NCBI RefSeq assembly: GCF_018143015.1
Contig: NC_054757.1
Location: 1,432,001-1,496,000, forward strand
Reading direction: 5' to 3'
Source: Lytechinus variegatus
Lineage: Eukaryota; Echinodermata; Echinoidea; Temnopleuroida; Toxopneustidae
DNA length: 64,000 bases
A model generated the notes under the pieces. That model was not told the origin of the DNA and did not search any database. It saw only the letters and a program-made list of their open reading frames with translations. Shown here in pieces: positions 24,401-34,594 of this stretch; the first letter of the stretch is position 1; each line of letters begins with the position of its first letter. The position numbers and the translations under genes are program-made.

Positions 24401-25320
24401 GTAGGGGGACATAACATCAAATGCCCTCTACAATTTATGGTCTTATATGATGGAGAAAAATACATCATTCACAATCGAATTAATACATGTATTTTGAACT
24501 GAATGACGTTACATTTTTGGTGAAAACTTTTGTTTTTTGCTTGCTAGTCAAATTTTCCAGACCCTGTTCCCTCTACCTTGAGGGACAGATTTCCGCCCAT
24601 GTTCATAAGTGTTCGCATAAAGGCTACATAAAACAAATAGAAAGAAAATTATGTTTGAGTGATGAAGAGTGACGAGTATCTTGAAGAAACTTTTGAAACT
24701 TAAATCTAAAAGAATTTAGTCTTGGGGGGAATCTTATAGATGGTATTATCATGAGTGCCCCAAAATCTCGGGCCTTCGAAAGTGAATAGTGATTTGGCAA
24801 GAATTGTCCGGGGTAGATGCCCAATGAAATTCGTAGGATTGACGTGTCGGCTATAATGAATAGTTTTGTTTTGGTTAAATGAAGAATCAAAGATTGGTGG
24901 TAGCATATTCATACACGAATTGACCCATATTGATATGTTTTTTATCTTTATATTTTCGATAAACAATTGGTCTGTGTGGGATCTCTAGGACATGTTAATA
25001 ATACTGGCAACGCCTTCGATCTTCTGTAAAAGAAAATCATCGGAGAGGTCCAGAAAATGCACCTACTGTATGTTCAAAGTTATTCACGGATATTCTTTTA
25101 AAAATTATCACCTACCTGGAAAGTAACTGAAGGCGGTAAACAGTCCAAGGGCAATCCCGATATCTGTCGAGGTGGTCCCGAGACTCCATGAGATATCTTC
25201 AAGATAAATCCCGATAGATTTGATGGTACCAACCTGAGAACATGCCATCAGAAATAGCGAGAGTACCACCGGGAAACTCTCGGGTATACCCGCCTCCAAA
25301 CAACATCTCCGCCTTTCCAT
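18369..25320 (-). CDS. Monocarboxylate-transporter-like (SLC16/MCT family) gene, 4 exons
   Basis: Joining 25116-25320, 20835-20978, 19424-20371 and 18369-18490 on the minus strand gives one open frame of 472 residues plus TAG. All three introns are phase 1 with GT...AG ends. The protein has the MCT layout: an N-terminal block of hydrophobic helices, a hydrophilic loop at about residues 195-287, then more helices. The stretch GYGWRSGLLMLGGL-like after the third exon start matches the family's YGWR...LLGG region at the TM5/6 boundary. MCTs move monocarboxylates or related small solutes with protons across the plasma membrane; the substrate here cannot be told. The usual DGGWGW motif before TM1 is not seen, so either the first exon is atypical or another exon lies upstream. 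Introns carry nested repeats. Confidence 0.85.
19081..19275 (-). mobile_element. Fragment related to the hAT minisatellite unit
   Basis: TTTTCCGCTCGCGCTTCGCG followed by CTCATTATTTGATTTTTAA is the complement of the repeat unit in 33,490-34,340. It lies in the last MCT intron beside a G10 run and represents a diverged, incomplete copy in opposite orientation. Confidence 0.55.
19424..20371 (-). CDS. MCT-like gene, large exon 3 (residues 117-433)
   Basis: This 948-nt exon begins after CAACAG and ends TCAG|GTAAGA. It completes the N-terminal helix bundle (GFGFGMVLLPYLADIFGKLYGWR...), carries the hydrophilic central loop (about residues 195-287, rich in Ser, Asp, Gln and His), and begins the C-terminal bundle (VNIMFIVAILDGLVYCGWHAF onward). 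The long central exon and the position of the loop are as expected for SLC16 genes. No internal stop or frameshift is present. Confidence 0.88.
20835..20978 (-). CDS. MCT-like gene, exon 2 (residues 69-117)
   Basis: Acceptor AAATATAG|CTCC and donor GCTG|GTAAGA bound 144 nt, phase 1 at both ends. It encodes the short cytoplasmic turn LYRLKAIRRIM and two hydrophobic helices ending NNVMIAVFLALA. The basic turn between TM2 and TM3 is typical of major facilitator proteins. The frame joins both neighbouring exons without a stop. Confidence 0.82.
21124..22063. mobile_element. AAGTCCACC-family palindromic MITE, interrupted
   Basis: Left arm starts CAAAGGATAAGTCCACCCAA; the right end is its complement (GGTGGACTTGACCTTTAAAG). 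Inner blocks AGTTGATTTGAAT, TGAAAATTTCATC and GAAAGTTATGACAT occur inverted in both arms. A non-LTR 3' end is inserted at about 21,338-21,652. Lies in MCT intron 1. Confidence 0.8.
21338..21652 (+). mobile_element. Non-LTR retrotransposon 3' end nested in the MITE
   Basis: The MITE consensus is broken at about 21,338 and resumes at about 21,653 (CATTTCTTTGGTATTTTATTA). The insert holds an 11-bp perfect hairpin (21433-21443 with 21469-21479) and ends in a tandem (TAAATC)n tail, the mark of target-primed insertion by a CR1/L2-like element. Confidence 0.75.
22147..22380 (+). mobile_element. tRNA-derived SINE
   Basis: A pol III A box (TAGCTCAGTCGGTAGAGCG) and B box (GGGCTCGATTCCCA) form a tRNA-like head. 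A non-tRNA body with GGTAAGGCATTTATCCTC and a GGTCCCTCGGAGAGGACC hairpin follows. Too long and too degenerate for a functional tRNA. Confidence 0.75.
22895..23085 (-). mobile_element. 3' end of a non-LTR retrotransposon
   Basis: On the minus strand an imperfect hairpin with loop ACAAGCTCCGCTTTT (about 23,043-23,078) is followed by AT-rich UTR and a tail near 22,905-22,925 (AAATCTGAATAAATAAAATC). Same arrangement as at 21.4 and 40.4 kb. Confidence 0.55.
23205..23330 (+). mobile_element. Degenerate tRNA-derived SINE
   Basis: GCGTTGTGGCCCAGTGGATAA resembles an A-box head. An AT repeat replaces the B-box region, then a body with GTGCGCTATATAAGC follows. Confidence 0.45.
23881..24118. mobile_element. 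MITE with CAGTCAA...AGCTGG arms
   Basis: Left block ATCAGTCAAATTGACT...CAGCTGGGTGCCGTGCAACTG is inverted on the right as CAGTTGCAACCAGCTGACCC...AGTCAATTTTGACTGAT. The right end is TTTTTAGAGTG followed by TA. The left tip is diverged. Confidence 0.6.
24347..24601. mobile_element. 255-bp MITE with CATGGGCGGAAATC ends
   Basis: Starts CATGGGCGGAAATCCCAGG, ends ATTTCCGCCCATG. The flanks TTCACAAG (24339-24346) and TTCATAAG (24602-24609) form an 8-base duplication with one mismatch, suggesting a hAT-type donor. A second copy is at 4555. Confidence 0.78.
24624..24966 (-). pseudogene. Remnant of a CR1/L2-type reverse-transcriptase ORF C-terminus
   Basis: Two overlapping minus-strand frames together read HYSRHVNP...GHLPRTILAKSLFTFEGPRFWG...KTKFFKFQKFLQDTR. 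The R...LAK.S..F.GP.FWN pattern closes the ORF2 of CR1/L2-like elements and resembles 40,826-41,278. Frameshifted and truncated; not functional. Lies in MCT intron 1. Confidence 0.6.
25116..25320 (-). CDS. MCT-like gene, first recognised coding exon (residues 1-68)
   Basis: The exon starts at an ATG in the context AAAAACATGG with an in-frame TAG shortly upstream, and ends at a CCAG|GTAGGT donor (phase 1). It encodes TM1 (about residues 17-37, containing SLFLMACSQVGTIKSIGIYL) and most of TM2 (about 52-67). The sequence after residue 16 aligns in pattern with the MCT TM1-TM2 region, including the KS.GIYLEDI segment. The first 15 residues (Arg- and Cys-rich) do not look like the family N-terminus, so the true start could be in an upstream exon. 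Confidence 0.7.
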
Positions 25321-27245
25321 GTTTTTCCCTACTATGTCCTACCAATATTATTGCTCTCTTAAATAGGTCTATATGAATTTGCACAAAAATTACCGTCAAG
25401 CTTGAAATTACAGGCGCTATTTTTATTCATATATGATTTGTCATCTACGTCGATGCATACAAAGGACGGTGTTCATGGTGGTGAAGGCTGCTCATTGTGA
25501 CCCCGTTTTGGTTGCCGAGCTGTAAACAAGATTGATATTAGAAAGAAAAAATAAATAAATAGTCCACGCATCACTTAGCATGATTAAAGCAATAACACTG
25601 AGGAAAAAACAATCAACAATAAAATGTGTGCTATAAGGTACTGTCAACAATTTCTTATTCTGCTTGCTTTTTGATAAGTCCCTCATTTTCATTTTCCATA
25701 TGTAAACCATGACCTGTAATTATCAATGATTTCATTATGTGTTTGAAATTACGACCTATTTATTTACCGATTATTTTTGTAAAATGTTAATCATTGTAAC
25801 TGAATTTATTCTGCTTTGTATATTATGTATGTATAATATGTTTGTTGTTATTATCTGAAAATGGAAATAAAACAAATTGAATCTTGAATCTGAATAATGA
25901 ACGCATTATTATCATTATGTCCTAATTATAAATCGTATTACTTTGCAATTTTGTTTAAGATTTGAAATGAAATAAATTGTTTAGATCAATCAATCAATAA
26001 ATCAATCAGATGCGTTGCTATGTCGATCAGTGCAATGATTATCTTTTGTTATACATATTTAAAGGCATATCTAAAGGCATGCAAAACTTCATGTACGTAG
26101 CTTTCCCGGAAACGTAATAACGATGACCTGGTATTACAAATGATATTTTTGAGATAAATACACTGCAATACTTAAGATCAACTTACTTTGTATGACGTAG
26201 GTCGATGTGCTTGTCATACAAGCCTCATGCAAGCTTTCAAAGTTGCTAATATATTGATATAAGAACAACCTTTTGAATTTGAATATGAGCAAAATATGCG
26301 TAATTCAGTTGTTTGTCTTTTATGCATCAATCTTGATGCATAATAACGTGAGAAAAGATTACATTATCAATTTACCTCAAAGCAATTTGCTAAACAGATT
26401 CGAAATATATTTATAAATTCATGTAAAGAGCCAAAATGTTTAAGTTTAATTTTGAATCCAACATTTACCACTCTGTCACGTCTACAAAAGCTGATTTTCT
26501 AATTTTTGTAGAAGCAACATGCTGTGCTAGCCATTGAAAAAAAACACCAGGAAATATTCATCAAGAGAAAAATCACAAAGAAACAAATTAAGAATGAAAA
26601 ATAGTAAGTGAAAGACAACCACTGTATAAAATGATCAATTTAGGTTATTAGTGATGAAATAAAAATGTGGGCTCTCTAGTGAGTTCTCAAACTGCAATCA
26701 CTAAAGAGTAAATCAGAGCCAGAAGAATATGTGCTGTAGCGCCCCCTTGTGACAGGCGTCTAGGCTGAATGACTTTAATTTTCAAACCACTGAATTATGT
26801 AGCTCAGTGTTTCACACAGTATAGTATTTCTTCCAACGTCTAGACTGCCCTTCTTTTCCAGTCAAGCAAAATATAGTAAAACATTTATTCACACTATTTG
26901 TCTTGATGATATGCAGTTTTTCGATAGCAATAATATCGAATATTAATTTCGCAATTTCTGTGATCGTTTCAAGTGATCACTCTCCCTTTCTCTTATTACA
27001 AAACAATTAAATTCATCATTAATGCATTAAAGACACCACAATACACTACAAGAAACTAAACAATCATCATTACACTACATCCATACTCGCACGTTCACAC
27101 ACACACCCACACACACACCCTCACACAATGAAACACTCCTAATTCACTTACACATCAAGAACAAATACTTTCTTCTACAATAAACTCGTATTGAACTCAC
27201 CATAATCATGCCCCATTTACGTCCACCACACCCACACCCTCACAC
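25321..27245. other. No further gene seen upstream of the MCT-like gene
   Basis: Includes what may be another retroelement 3' tail at about 25,700-25,900 (AAACAAATTGAATCTTGAATC) and CA-rich DNA at 27,090-27,130. No exon with the missing MCT N-terminal motif was found. Confidence 0.45.
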
Positions 27246-27433
27246 TTTTTTTTTTAACAAGTGCACACCTAGTTACCAGTAATGCAGATCGCATTTCCAT
27301 TTATTTGAAAGCAGGATAAACGAGCATTGTGGATTAAATGCCTTGCTCACGGGCATATAGGTGCCGCGGCCGGGGATCGAACCCCGGACTTTCCACGTAT
27401 AGCCAGGCGCCTTAGACCACTCGGCCACGGCAC
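27246..27433 (-). mobile_element. tRNA-derived SINE, family A copy 1
   Basis: On the minus strand the head reads GTGCCGTGGCCGAGTGGTC...GGGGTTCGATCCCCGG. The T loop is one base short and the first arm is disturbed, so it is not a clean tRNA gene. A 110-base body and a poly-A tail (T10 at 27246-27255) follow. Matches 42,563-42,743. Confidence 0.78.
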
Positions 27434-27466
27434 ACACACACACACACACGCACACACACACAGAAC
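27434..27466. repeat. (CA)n microsatellite
   Basis: About 32 bases of CA repeat with one interruption, directly at the SINE's 5' edge. Confidence 0.85.
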
Positions 27467-28002
27467 TGACACTGCACAAAGACATTGAAAGTCATGTAGT
27501 GTAACAGAAACTTATGAAGGGTTTGGAAGATAAAGGACGTGGTGCATAAGATGAGGATGTATCAACCAATTTGGATAGTTATTGAATAGTTTCTGTACCC
27601 CCAGGTCAGCAAAGCGGGGTGTTGATTACCCCTGTCTCCGGGCAAACTTTTTCGTCTTTACCCGTCCAAAGAGTCGACAAGGATCGTCAAAGTCACCCTT
27701 GGCGATCGCGCAGTTGCTCTTGCTGCCCCCAACAAAAAAAAACATGGAACAGCCCGCCAATTGACATAAGAAATCAAAATTGAAAACCTATTTCTTTAAT
27801 TAGCAAATTGCTGTGTACAAGAAGAGCTCTGAATAAGCATAGCTGAATGAGTTTGCTTAATGAGAGAGAATAAAATGCAGATGAGTGCATCACTAAAATT
27901 AATTCATGTTTGGAAATAAAGGTGTAAACCTATGAAAAAAACAGTTGAAACAGTACAGATATATAACACACACAAGCACACACGCATACGTACATACACA
28001 AT

Positions 28003-28156
28003 CCTGGGGAGCGTTTCATGAAGGGTTTTTGTCCGACAAGTTCTGTTTTATCCGACAATTACCATAGTAACAGTACCTCTCAGCCAATCAGAATCAAGGA
28101 AAGATGTCAGGTCTGACAACTTGTCGGAGAAAAATATTGATGAAACGCTCCCCAGG
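28003..28156. mobile_element. 154-bp MITE with CCTGGGGAGCGTTTCAT ends
   Basis: Both ends are inverted copies: CCTGGGGAGCGTTTCATGAA and the complement of CCTGGGGAGCGTTTCATCAA. TCCGACAAGTT lies inside each arm. Internal CCATAGTAACAG...CAGCCAATCA recurs in copies near 38.2 and 59.9 kb. Confidence 0.8.
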
Positions 28157-29700
28157 AGAGAGAGAAAAAAATGCTTTCTTTGATTGGAAAATAATTGTAA
28201 AATAAACTTAAAACTTTAGCTAAAAAGGGGTTAAGTCTTACATTTGTTTAAATCATTGATTACAACTGATTTGCATTTCAAATAATCTTGTTCATTTTGA
28301 AATAAGATATTACATTGTGAGAAATATAAAGATATTAAAAAAAAGTAGAACATAAATAATAATAGAAAAAAATGATTTCAAATCATTTTTTTTTATATCA
28401 AAGTGATAATAAATTTCTAATTAAAGCATTGTATTAAAGAGAAAATATATCTAAACATAGAATTGGTAAGGGAGAAAGTAAAGGAGAAAGTAGAAAAGAC
28501 ATGAAATAAAATGAAAATTCAACAGAGAAATATGAGAAGGATATGATGATCCGTTTAGTGGTATAGCAAAACTCATAAAGATACCAATTTCACTGACACT
28601 ATAGGGCGCCGGCGGCTATGGGCTTCACTCAAATTTGGGAATCAATTTTCCAATTTCTTTGCTCTTCTTATTTTGCTTCGGGCATTTTTTGTCCTTCGAA
28701 AGTGCAAGGTTTGGAAAAAATTCTTTAAGGATGAGTGTTTCAGTCTGTTTTCTAGATTCAATGTCAGACTGCACTTTTAAAAGATATTCATGCAGCGCGA
28801 TCCTTATTGGTGGCGGATCTACGGGGGGGGGGATGGTTGGGGATTTAACCCCCTCCCCTTGGGCTGCCAAGTAAAAAAAAAAGTAATGGCCTAATTACCG
28901 GAGCCCTTTTTGTGCTTTTAAAATTTCTCTGGATGAAAAATGCCCTCTTTTTTTCAGTGAATCCCCCTTTTTTTGTCAAATTTACACCAGCTCCCCCTGT
29001 CCAAAAAAATCGATCTCAGGGTCCTGGTCAAACCCCCCTCATGGAGAAAAGTGAGATCGGCCCCTGCTTAAAACCGACCCCGTCCCTCTCCCAGGTTAAA
29101 GAGGGAAAATTCAACAAAGACTTTTGTCACTTTTTATCCTTGCCTTCCAAACTTTCATCAACAATACCTGTGAGAATAGTTATTTATTTTGATGTCACTT
29201 TCAGAACTATTGAATGCTAACGAAACCTAAGTGTCCTTTTTAGTGTCCATTTTTTTTCCAGACTCGGGGCAGCACCTTGCCCTTGAAAAGTGCACAACTT
29301 TTAAACCTGTCAGATTTGATAACGTGGAAATAACGACAAGAGAAGACACCTTGTAAAGAAGTAAGAAAATAAGCTGTCAAATACTTCAGAGAAATATGCT
29401 AAAGGATATATGCATTGGATGTGATTTAATTGGGGAAAAAATTTACCTCTCATTTTTGTTGCATATCGTATTGCAAAATTTCATTTGCAATTGTGGTGAG
29501 CATGCCGGAGGGAATGGACACGCTGACCAAGGGAATATATATCGCAGCAGTTATATTATTATTATAAACTATATTCGCCCTTCGAGTTAAAATGAAAATT
29601 ATGAACAGTAACTTACCTCAATCTTTTATCATGAGGCCTACTTGGTCCTATTACGAGCCTGAGATACACTTCTTCTTATAATTTCGTGACGAGAACAAAT
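28157..29700. other. No gene seen; degenerate G/C-run element
   Basis: The 28,600-29,090 stretch has GGCGGATCTACGG followed by G- and C-runs, as in worn hAT-like elements, but ends and target duplication could not be set. Confidence 0.35.
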
Positions 29701-30530
29701 TTAAAGGACAAGTCCACGCCAACATAAAGTTGATTTGAATATAAAGAGAAAACCCATAACACTGAAAATTTCAGCAAAATCGGATGTTAAATAAGAAAAT
29801 TGTGACGTTTTGAAGTTTCTATTAATTTTACAAAACGGGTAATACGCACATCTTGTTCGCCGGTATACAAATGGGGAGGGGGAGAACTGATGACATCATT
29901 CACTACACTCTTAAAAATATTGGATAAAAATGCTCCATGAGGGTAATTATGTATCCAACCAACGATGGGCATTTCTTTTGGGCATTTTTATTTATCCAGT
30001 GTGATAAAAATTTTGCTCATTGTAAAATAACTGCTGCTTATTTTTTAACCCTACTGGATAATATGCTTCCCGCATTTGGTAAATACTGCCCCAAATTGGT
30101 TGAATACATAATTACCCTCGTGCTTGATAAAATTTTGCCCAATATTTTTTACCGTGTATTTATTTTGGATTTCATTACAAACATGAAACATTTTCCTTTT
30201 ATTCTCATTGTCATGTGGAACAAAGTTTTATTCTTCTCATGTGGAATTACAATTGGTTTAATATTATGTGGTGTAGTCAAGTTTGTCATAATTGTCAAAT
30301 CTGTTAAATGATAATAATAATAAAATAAAAAAAAAAGGAAAAAGCGAGTGAGGGACATCATCGAGCCTCTCATTAATTTTGCAAATCACTGATTTGTGCA
30401 TTTCCTGAGAAAAAATTACATAACTTTCTTATTTTACATCCCATTTTGATGAAATCTTAATTTGTACGCTTGTTTTTTTCCCTCTTCATTGATTCAAATC
30501 AACATTTTCTGGGGTGGACTTGACCTTTGA
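29701..30530. mobile_element. AAGTCCACC-family MITE carrying a nested MITE
   Basis: Ends TTAAAGGACAAGTCCACGCC and (complement) TCAAAGGTCAAGTCCACCCC. The usual inner blocks are present on each side. The middle is interrupted by a different element at 29,908-30,160. Confidence 0.8.
29908..30160. mobile_element. Nested MITE with CACTCTTAAAAA ends and TA target
   Basis: The left end CACTCTTAAAAATATTGGAT and the complement of the right end CACGGTAAAAAATATTGGGC are inverted for about 60 bases, through GAGGGTAATTATGTAT. TA flanks both sides, consistent with a TA duplication. Confidence 0.75.
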
Positions 30531-33263
30531 ATACACCATAATTTCTATATTGATTGTTAGCTAGCGCCAGCTCTTGGTCATGAAAGAGATAAATTGGTGC
30601 TCTTCAAAAGTAAACTTCGTATACCGAATAAGAAAATGATTAAGGCGTAACTGATATACATGATATACTCTGTATACATGCATTTTATTGAATTTACACA
30701 TCTTTTTTTCAATTCGGATGTGTCTCACCAACACTTCATCCGCGACTCCAGATGTATAGGCCTACAAGGTACAAAGAAAAAAACAACTTTAACCTAGTTG
30801 GTCGGATTCTATCGATCGAGAGAAGTACCCGAGAGCACAATTCTCACGTACTCCTCAAAGTTTAATTTAGATCTATTTTTAAATGAATAGATTATAAAAT
30901 AAACGACAAAATATGTGATTTTATTCATATTACCAAACAGATCAATCGAAATATGTTCATTAATGAACCAGGAAAAATTGAATTTCATTGTTATTGAAAA
31001 GTATTCAGTAATTTCATTCACGGTATGATTTGGTTCATATAATTTAAACGTCTCTCTAAATGTTTCGTTTAGAAGGCTAGAGAGACTAAAAGTTGATAGG
31101 TAATGTTGTTATCTACATTAATTTGATAAAATTGACTAATCCTCGATAGTTTTTAGTTGTTACAATTACGGATGCTAAGTTATTGATGCTGAGACAGTTC
31201 AGAACCAAATTTGATGAAAAATCCACACACAGAGGCTGAACTTGAGCTCATAATTCCAATATAAAACCGCCAAAGTTTTATGATTTCGGATTGATTTACT
31301 TTTGGGACAAAACAAACCTGTCTGAAAACACATTTTGTTGGAAAGAGATGCGGAAAGGGACATGTTTTGAACGTTGTGCATTAGCCAATCTACGACCCAT
31401 GGCGCGAACAGGACAGATGTGAAAATTAGACATAAATTTGGTCGTCTGCTTTGAGACGCCAAGGTCGTCCCGGGAAAGCTTCTACTCGGCGTGATGTCTG
31501 CCACCATCATGACATCGCCTCCACCATCATCATTATCTCTTCGCAACTTAGACATGATCTTCAGATTTTGTCAAAATAAGGTATAGATTGAAGGAAATCG
31601 AAGTACTACGTGGAATACATTTCTTCAAATAACTTCTACAGAACATGCACAATATTTTGCCTTTTAAAGATAATCTTTTTAAATTGAAGATTCCGTCAAA
31701 TATTGCTTGCTCATTTTGCAATAGACCTGAATAATCATTTACTCACATATTGTTAAAATATAGCAGATTTTTGGTAAAGGATTCGTAAATTAGTTTTATA
31801 TTGGTTTCAATAGATATTCATTTCCAAGAAAAGGTTAGTGCTATTGGTTTCAACGTCAGTAAAACTAAATTTACTTTGAATAACTTACCATTAGATTATG
31901 CTTAGTAAGTAGTTTACAAGATGTCCATGTTAAATCGTTTCAGAAATAAAATGTTTAATAGTCAGATTTTATGCGGAGTTACAAAAATAAGAAAGATGTA
32001 TTAGAAAATCTTGATATGTTTCTTTCCTAAAAATGTTTACCTATTCTGTGTATATTTACCCTTTTTCTTCTATTGACTAATTATGTCTACATGTAATTAT
32101 AATGTCATTTGATTTCATAAAATAAAGTACCTCGGAAGAGGAAAGTAAATATATATATATACTCAATATACCCAATAACAAAGGTAATTCAATCATCAAG
32201 ACACGGAGCATGGGGGGGGGGGGTAAAGCAAGGTTAATTTTCCCTGAATGTTTCCTTCTATCGATAGACTGTTTTCTGCTATCTTAGAGGTCAATTAGGA
32301 TTTAATAAGACCTACAAGCCGATTTGACATATTTTTGAATGACCAATCTATGATAGAACAATGAGAAGTAGCACATATGGACTGGCTCGCTTCGCTTCCT
32401 CATAATTAAAGAATAATGATCTATACAATAACCCAAGTCTTTTATACATAATTTATTTTTATATATGTTTTTGCTCATTACACCACTGCAAACGTCCATT
32501 GCTAAACAGTTACCTTAAATACACAGGGAAAGAAGTAAAAGTGTCCCAAAAGAATGGGGGCGATTGTTTGAAGGTTGTGTCGAAATCAGATCCGCCTCGC
32601 CTGACCTTCTGAACTTGACTGAACAGCAATAATGAAAACTTTGCTATGATTGAGCACGGTTTAGGAGGAAAAGATTGGGCAATCAATTCCTGGGAGGGTT
32701 CCGATTGATGAATGAATAAATGGATAACCCGATGAATGAATTTACTGAAACTTTTTCTTTCTTTTTATTCAAATGGTACACTTCAGAATATTCGTGGGAA
32801 CGGAAGAGTGAAGAAAAGAAAAATCAACATTAGCTGTTTCAAGCTTTGAATAAAAGAATTCCTGAATGAAAATATACACACGATTTTTCTTTTCAGCCTT
32901 TTGCTTTACCGCCACCATCAACATGATCAAATAACTTTGATAAGGGAAATGAATAGTTCATAAAGGGGTTATCAGAATTTATGTGAAAGATTGAATTTCG
33001 AGATTTAGACAATGACATAAATAAATGGAAAAAGGCCTGTGAAGTAAAAGAAACTCATATAGTCATCACTAATCATCGCTTTCGTGTTAGGAAACGTAGC
33101 GATCTTAACTCTAACATGTCTAACGCTAAAGATCATTTGAAGTACTTATAATTCATATTGATATTCAGGTAATGAAGGATGAAAATACGGCCGAGTGAAG
33201 GAAATCAAACAAAAATGCGCATAGATGCAGACGCCACCTTAAACTTCCACTAAAAATTTGATC
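30531..33263. other. No gene seen; AT-rich spacer
   Basis: A 118-codon minus-strand ORF at 31,199-31,555 has no recognisable domain. A G12-13 run is at about 32,210. Nothing else supported. Confidence 0.45.
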
Positions 33264-33433
33264 CTTAGAGGACAAATCCACCCCATCAAAAAGTTGATCT
33301 GAATGGAAAGAGAAAAATCCAACAAGTATAACACAGAAAATTTTTATCAAATTCGGATGTAAGATAAGAAAGTTATGAAATTTAAAGTTTTGCTTAATTT
33401 AACAAAATAGTTATATGCACACTTGGTTAGTAT

Positions 33434-34594
33434 CAGTGGCGTACCGTGGGTCACGGCATTGGGGGGGCACCAGCAAAAAATTTGAGTCACTTAGTGAGCG
33501 CGCGAAGCGCGCTCAGTTGTCAGGTATACTGACCTAATATAGACATTTTAAGGAAGCACTTGTAGTCATTGTAATCACAAATAAAAATACGCATCTCAGC
33601 AATCAAATAATGCGAGCGCGAAGCGCGAGCTGAAAATTTTTGATATACAGACCTAAGAAGGGACATTATAATCGATTTTGTAATCATGATACGTACCTGA
33701 CTAGCTAAACAATGCGAGTGCGAAGCGCGAGCCGAAAATTTTGTATATATTGACCCCAAACATGGAGATCTTAATGACTATATTTTAGGAATCCCTTAAT
33801 AGTATACATATCTCACCATAGTCATCTAATGCGAGTGCCAAGCGCTTGCTAATTTTGTTAGAATTACATCTGAACACATGAAGCACTTTGTGTAGTCATT
33901 GTAATCATGATTACCATACGCATCTCACTAATAAAATATTGCGAGCGCGAGCTGAAAATTTAGATAATTCAGACCTGAAGCGGGGCATTCTAAGGCTTGC
34001 TTGTAGGAATTCACTAAGACCATACGTTTTTCACTAACCAAATGATGCGAGCGTGAAGCGCGATCTGAAAATTTTTGATATTCAGATCAGAAAAAGGGAC
34101 ATTTTAAGGACTGATTTTAGGAATTCACGGAGAGCAGACTTATCTCACCAATCCACTGATACGAACGTAATCGCGGACAGGAAATGTTTTATATTAATAC
34201 CTTAACATGGGGCAATCATTTTAAGTAGTCATTAAAAAAGAACCATATGTCACTACATAAAAACAATAATATATTTGGTGTATCTTGACTTGAAACGGGA
34301 GTTTTTCGTACAACAGGTTTATATTTCTCTCTAAACAGACAATGCGAGCACCAGGAACAATGACAACATAGGCCCTGAGCAAATTATGTTTCATAGAGTT
34401 ATGATAAAAATGTTTCCTATGTAATATAGCATAACATGATTATAATGTAATATACCATTATAATGAATAATAATTTCTTCTTTCCCACTACGTTACTCTT
34501 CCTTTCTCCCTCTTTTTCTCCTTTTCCCCGTTTTTTTTGTCAGCCGATGGGGGGGGGGGCACGTGCCCCCCATGCCCCCGTAGTTACGCCACTG
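33434..34594. mobile_element. Non-autonomous hAT-like element, CAGTGGCGTA ends
   Basis: Starts CAGTGGCGTACCG and ends with TACGCCACTG. Flanks GTTAGTAT (33426-33433) and GTCAGTAT (34595-34602) form an 8-bp duplication with one mismatch. The interior is a minisatellite rather than a transposase gene. Confidence 0.82.
33490..34350. repeat. About eight ~108-bp minisatellite units
   Basis: Each unit opens with a GC-rich palindromic core (ATGCGAGCGCGAAGCGCGAG), then an AT-rich stretch with AATTTTTGATAT.CAGACC, GGACATT and CATACGCATCTCAC-like blocks. Units start near 33,496, 33,607, 33,709, 33,826, 33,936, 34,043, 34,158 and 34,338, and decay to the right. Confidence 0.75.

Noticed and set aside
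27361..27433. Possible functional tRNA gene on the minus strand
   Set aside because: The T loop is one base short, the acceptor/D-arm spacing is off, and it is joined to a body and poly-A tail shared with another copy, so it is a SINE.
31199..31555. 118-codon minus-strand ORF starting MSKLRRDNDDGGGD
   Set aside because: No recognisable domain or convincing splice partner; it lies upstream of the MCT-like gene but does not supply the missing DGGWGW motif.
33490..34350. CRISPR-like spaced repeats
   Set aside because: Units are long, decaying and inside a hAT element of an animal genome; the intervals are themselves repeated, not unique spacers.
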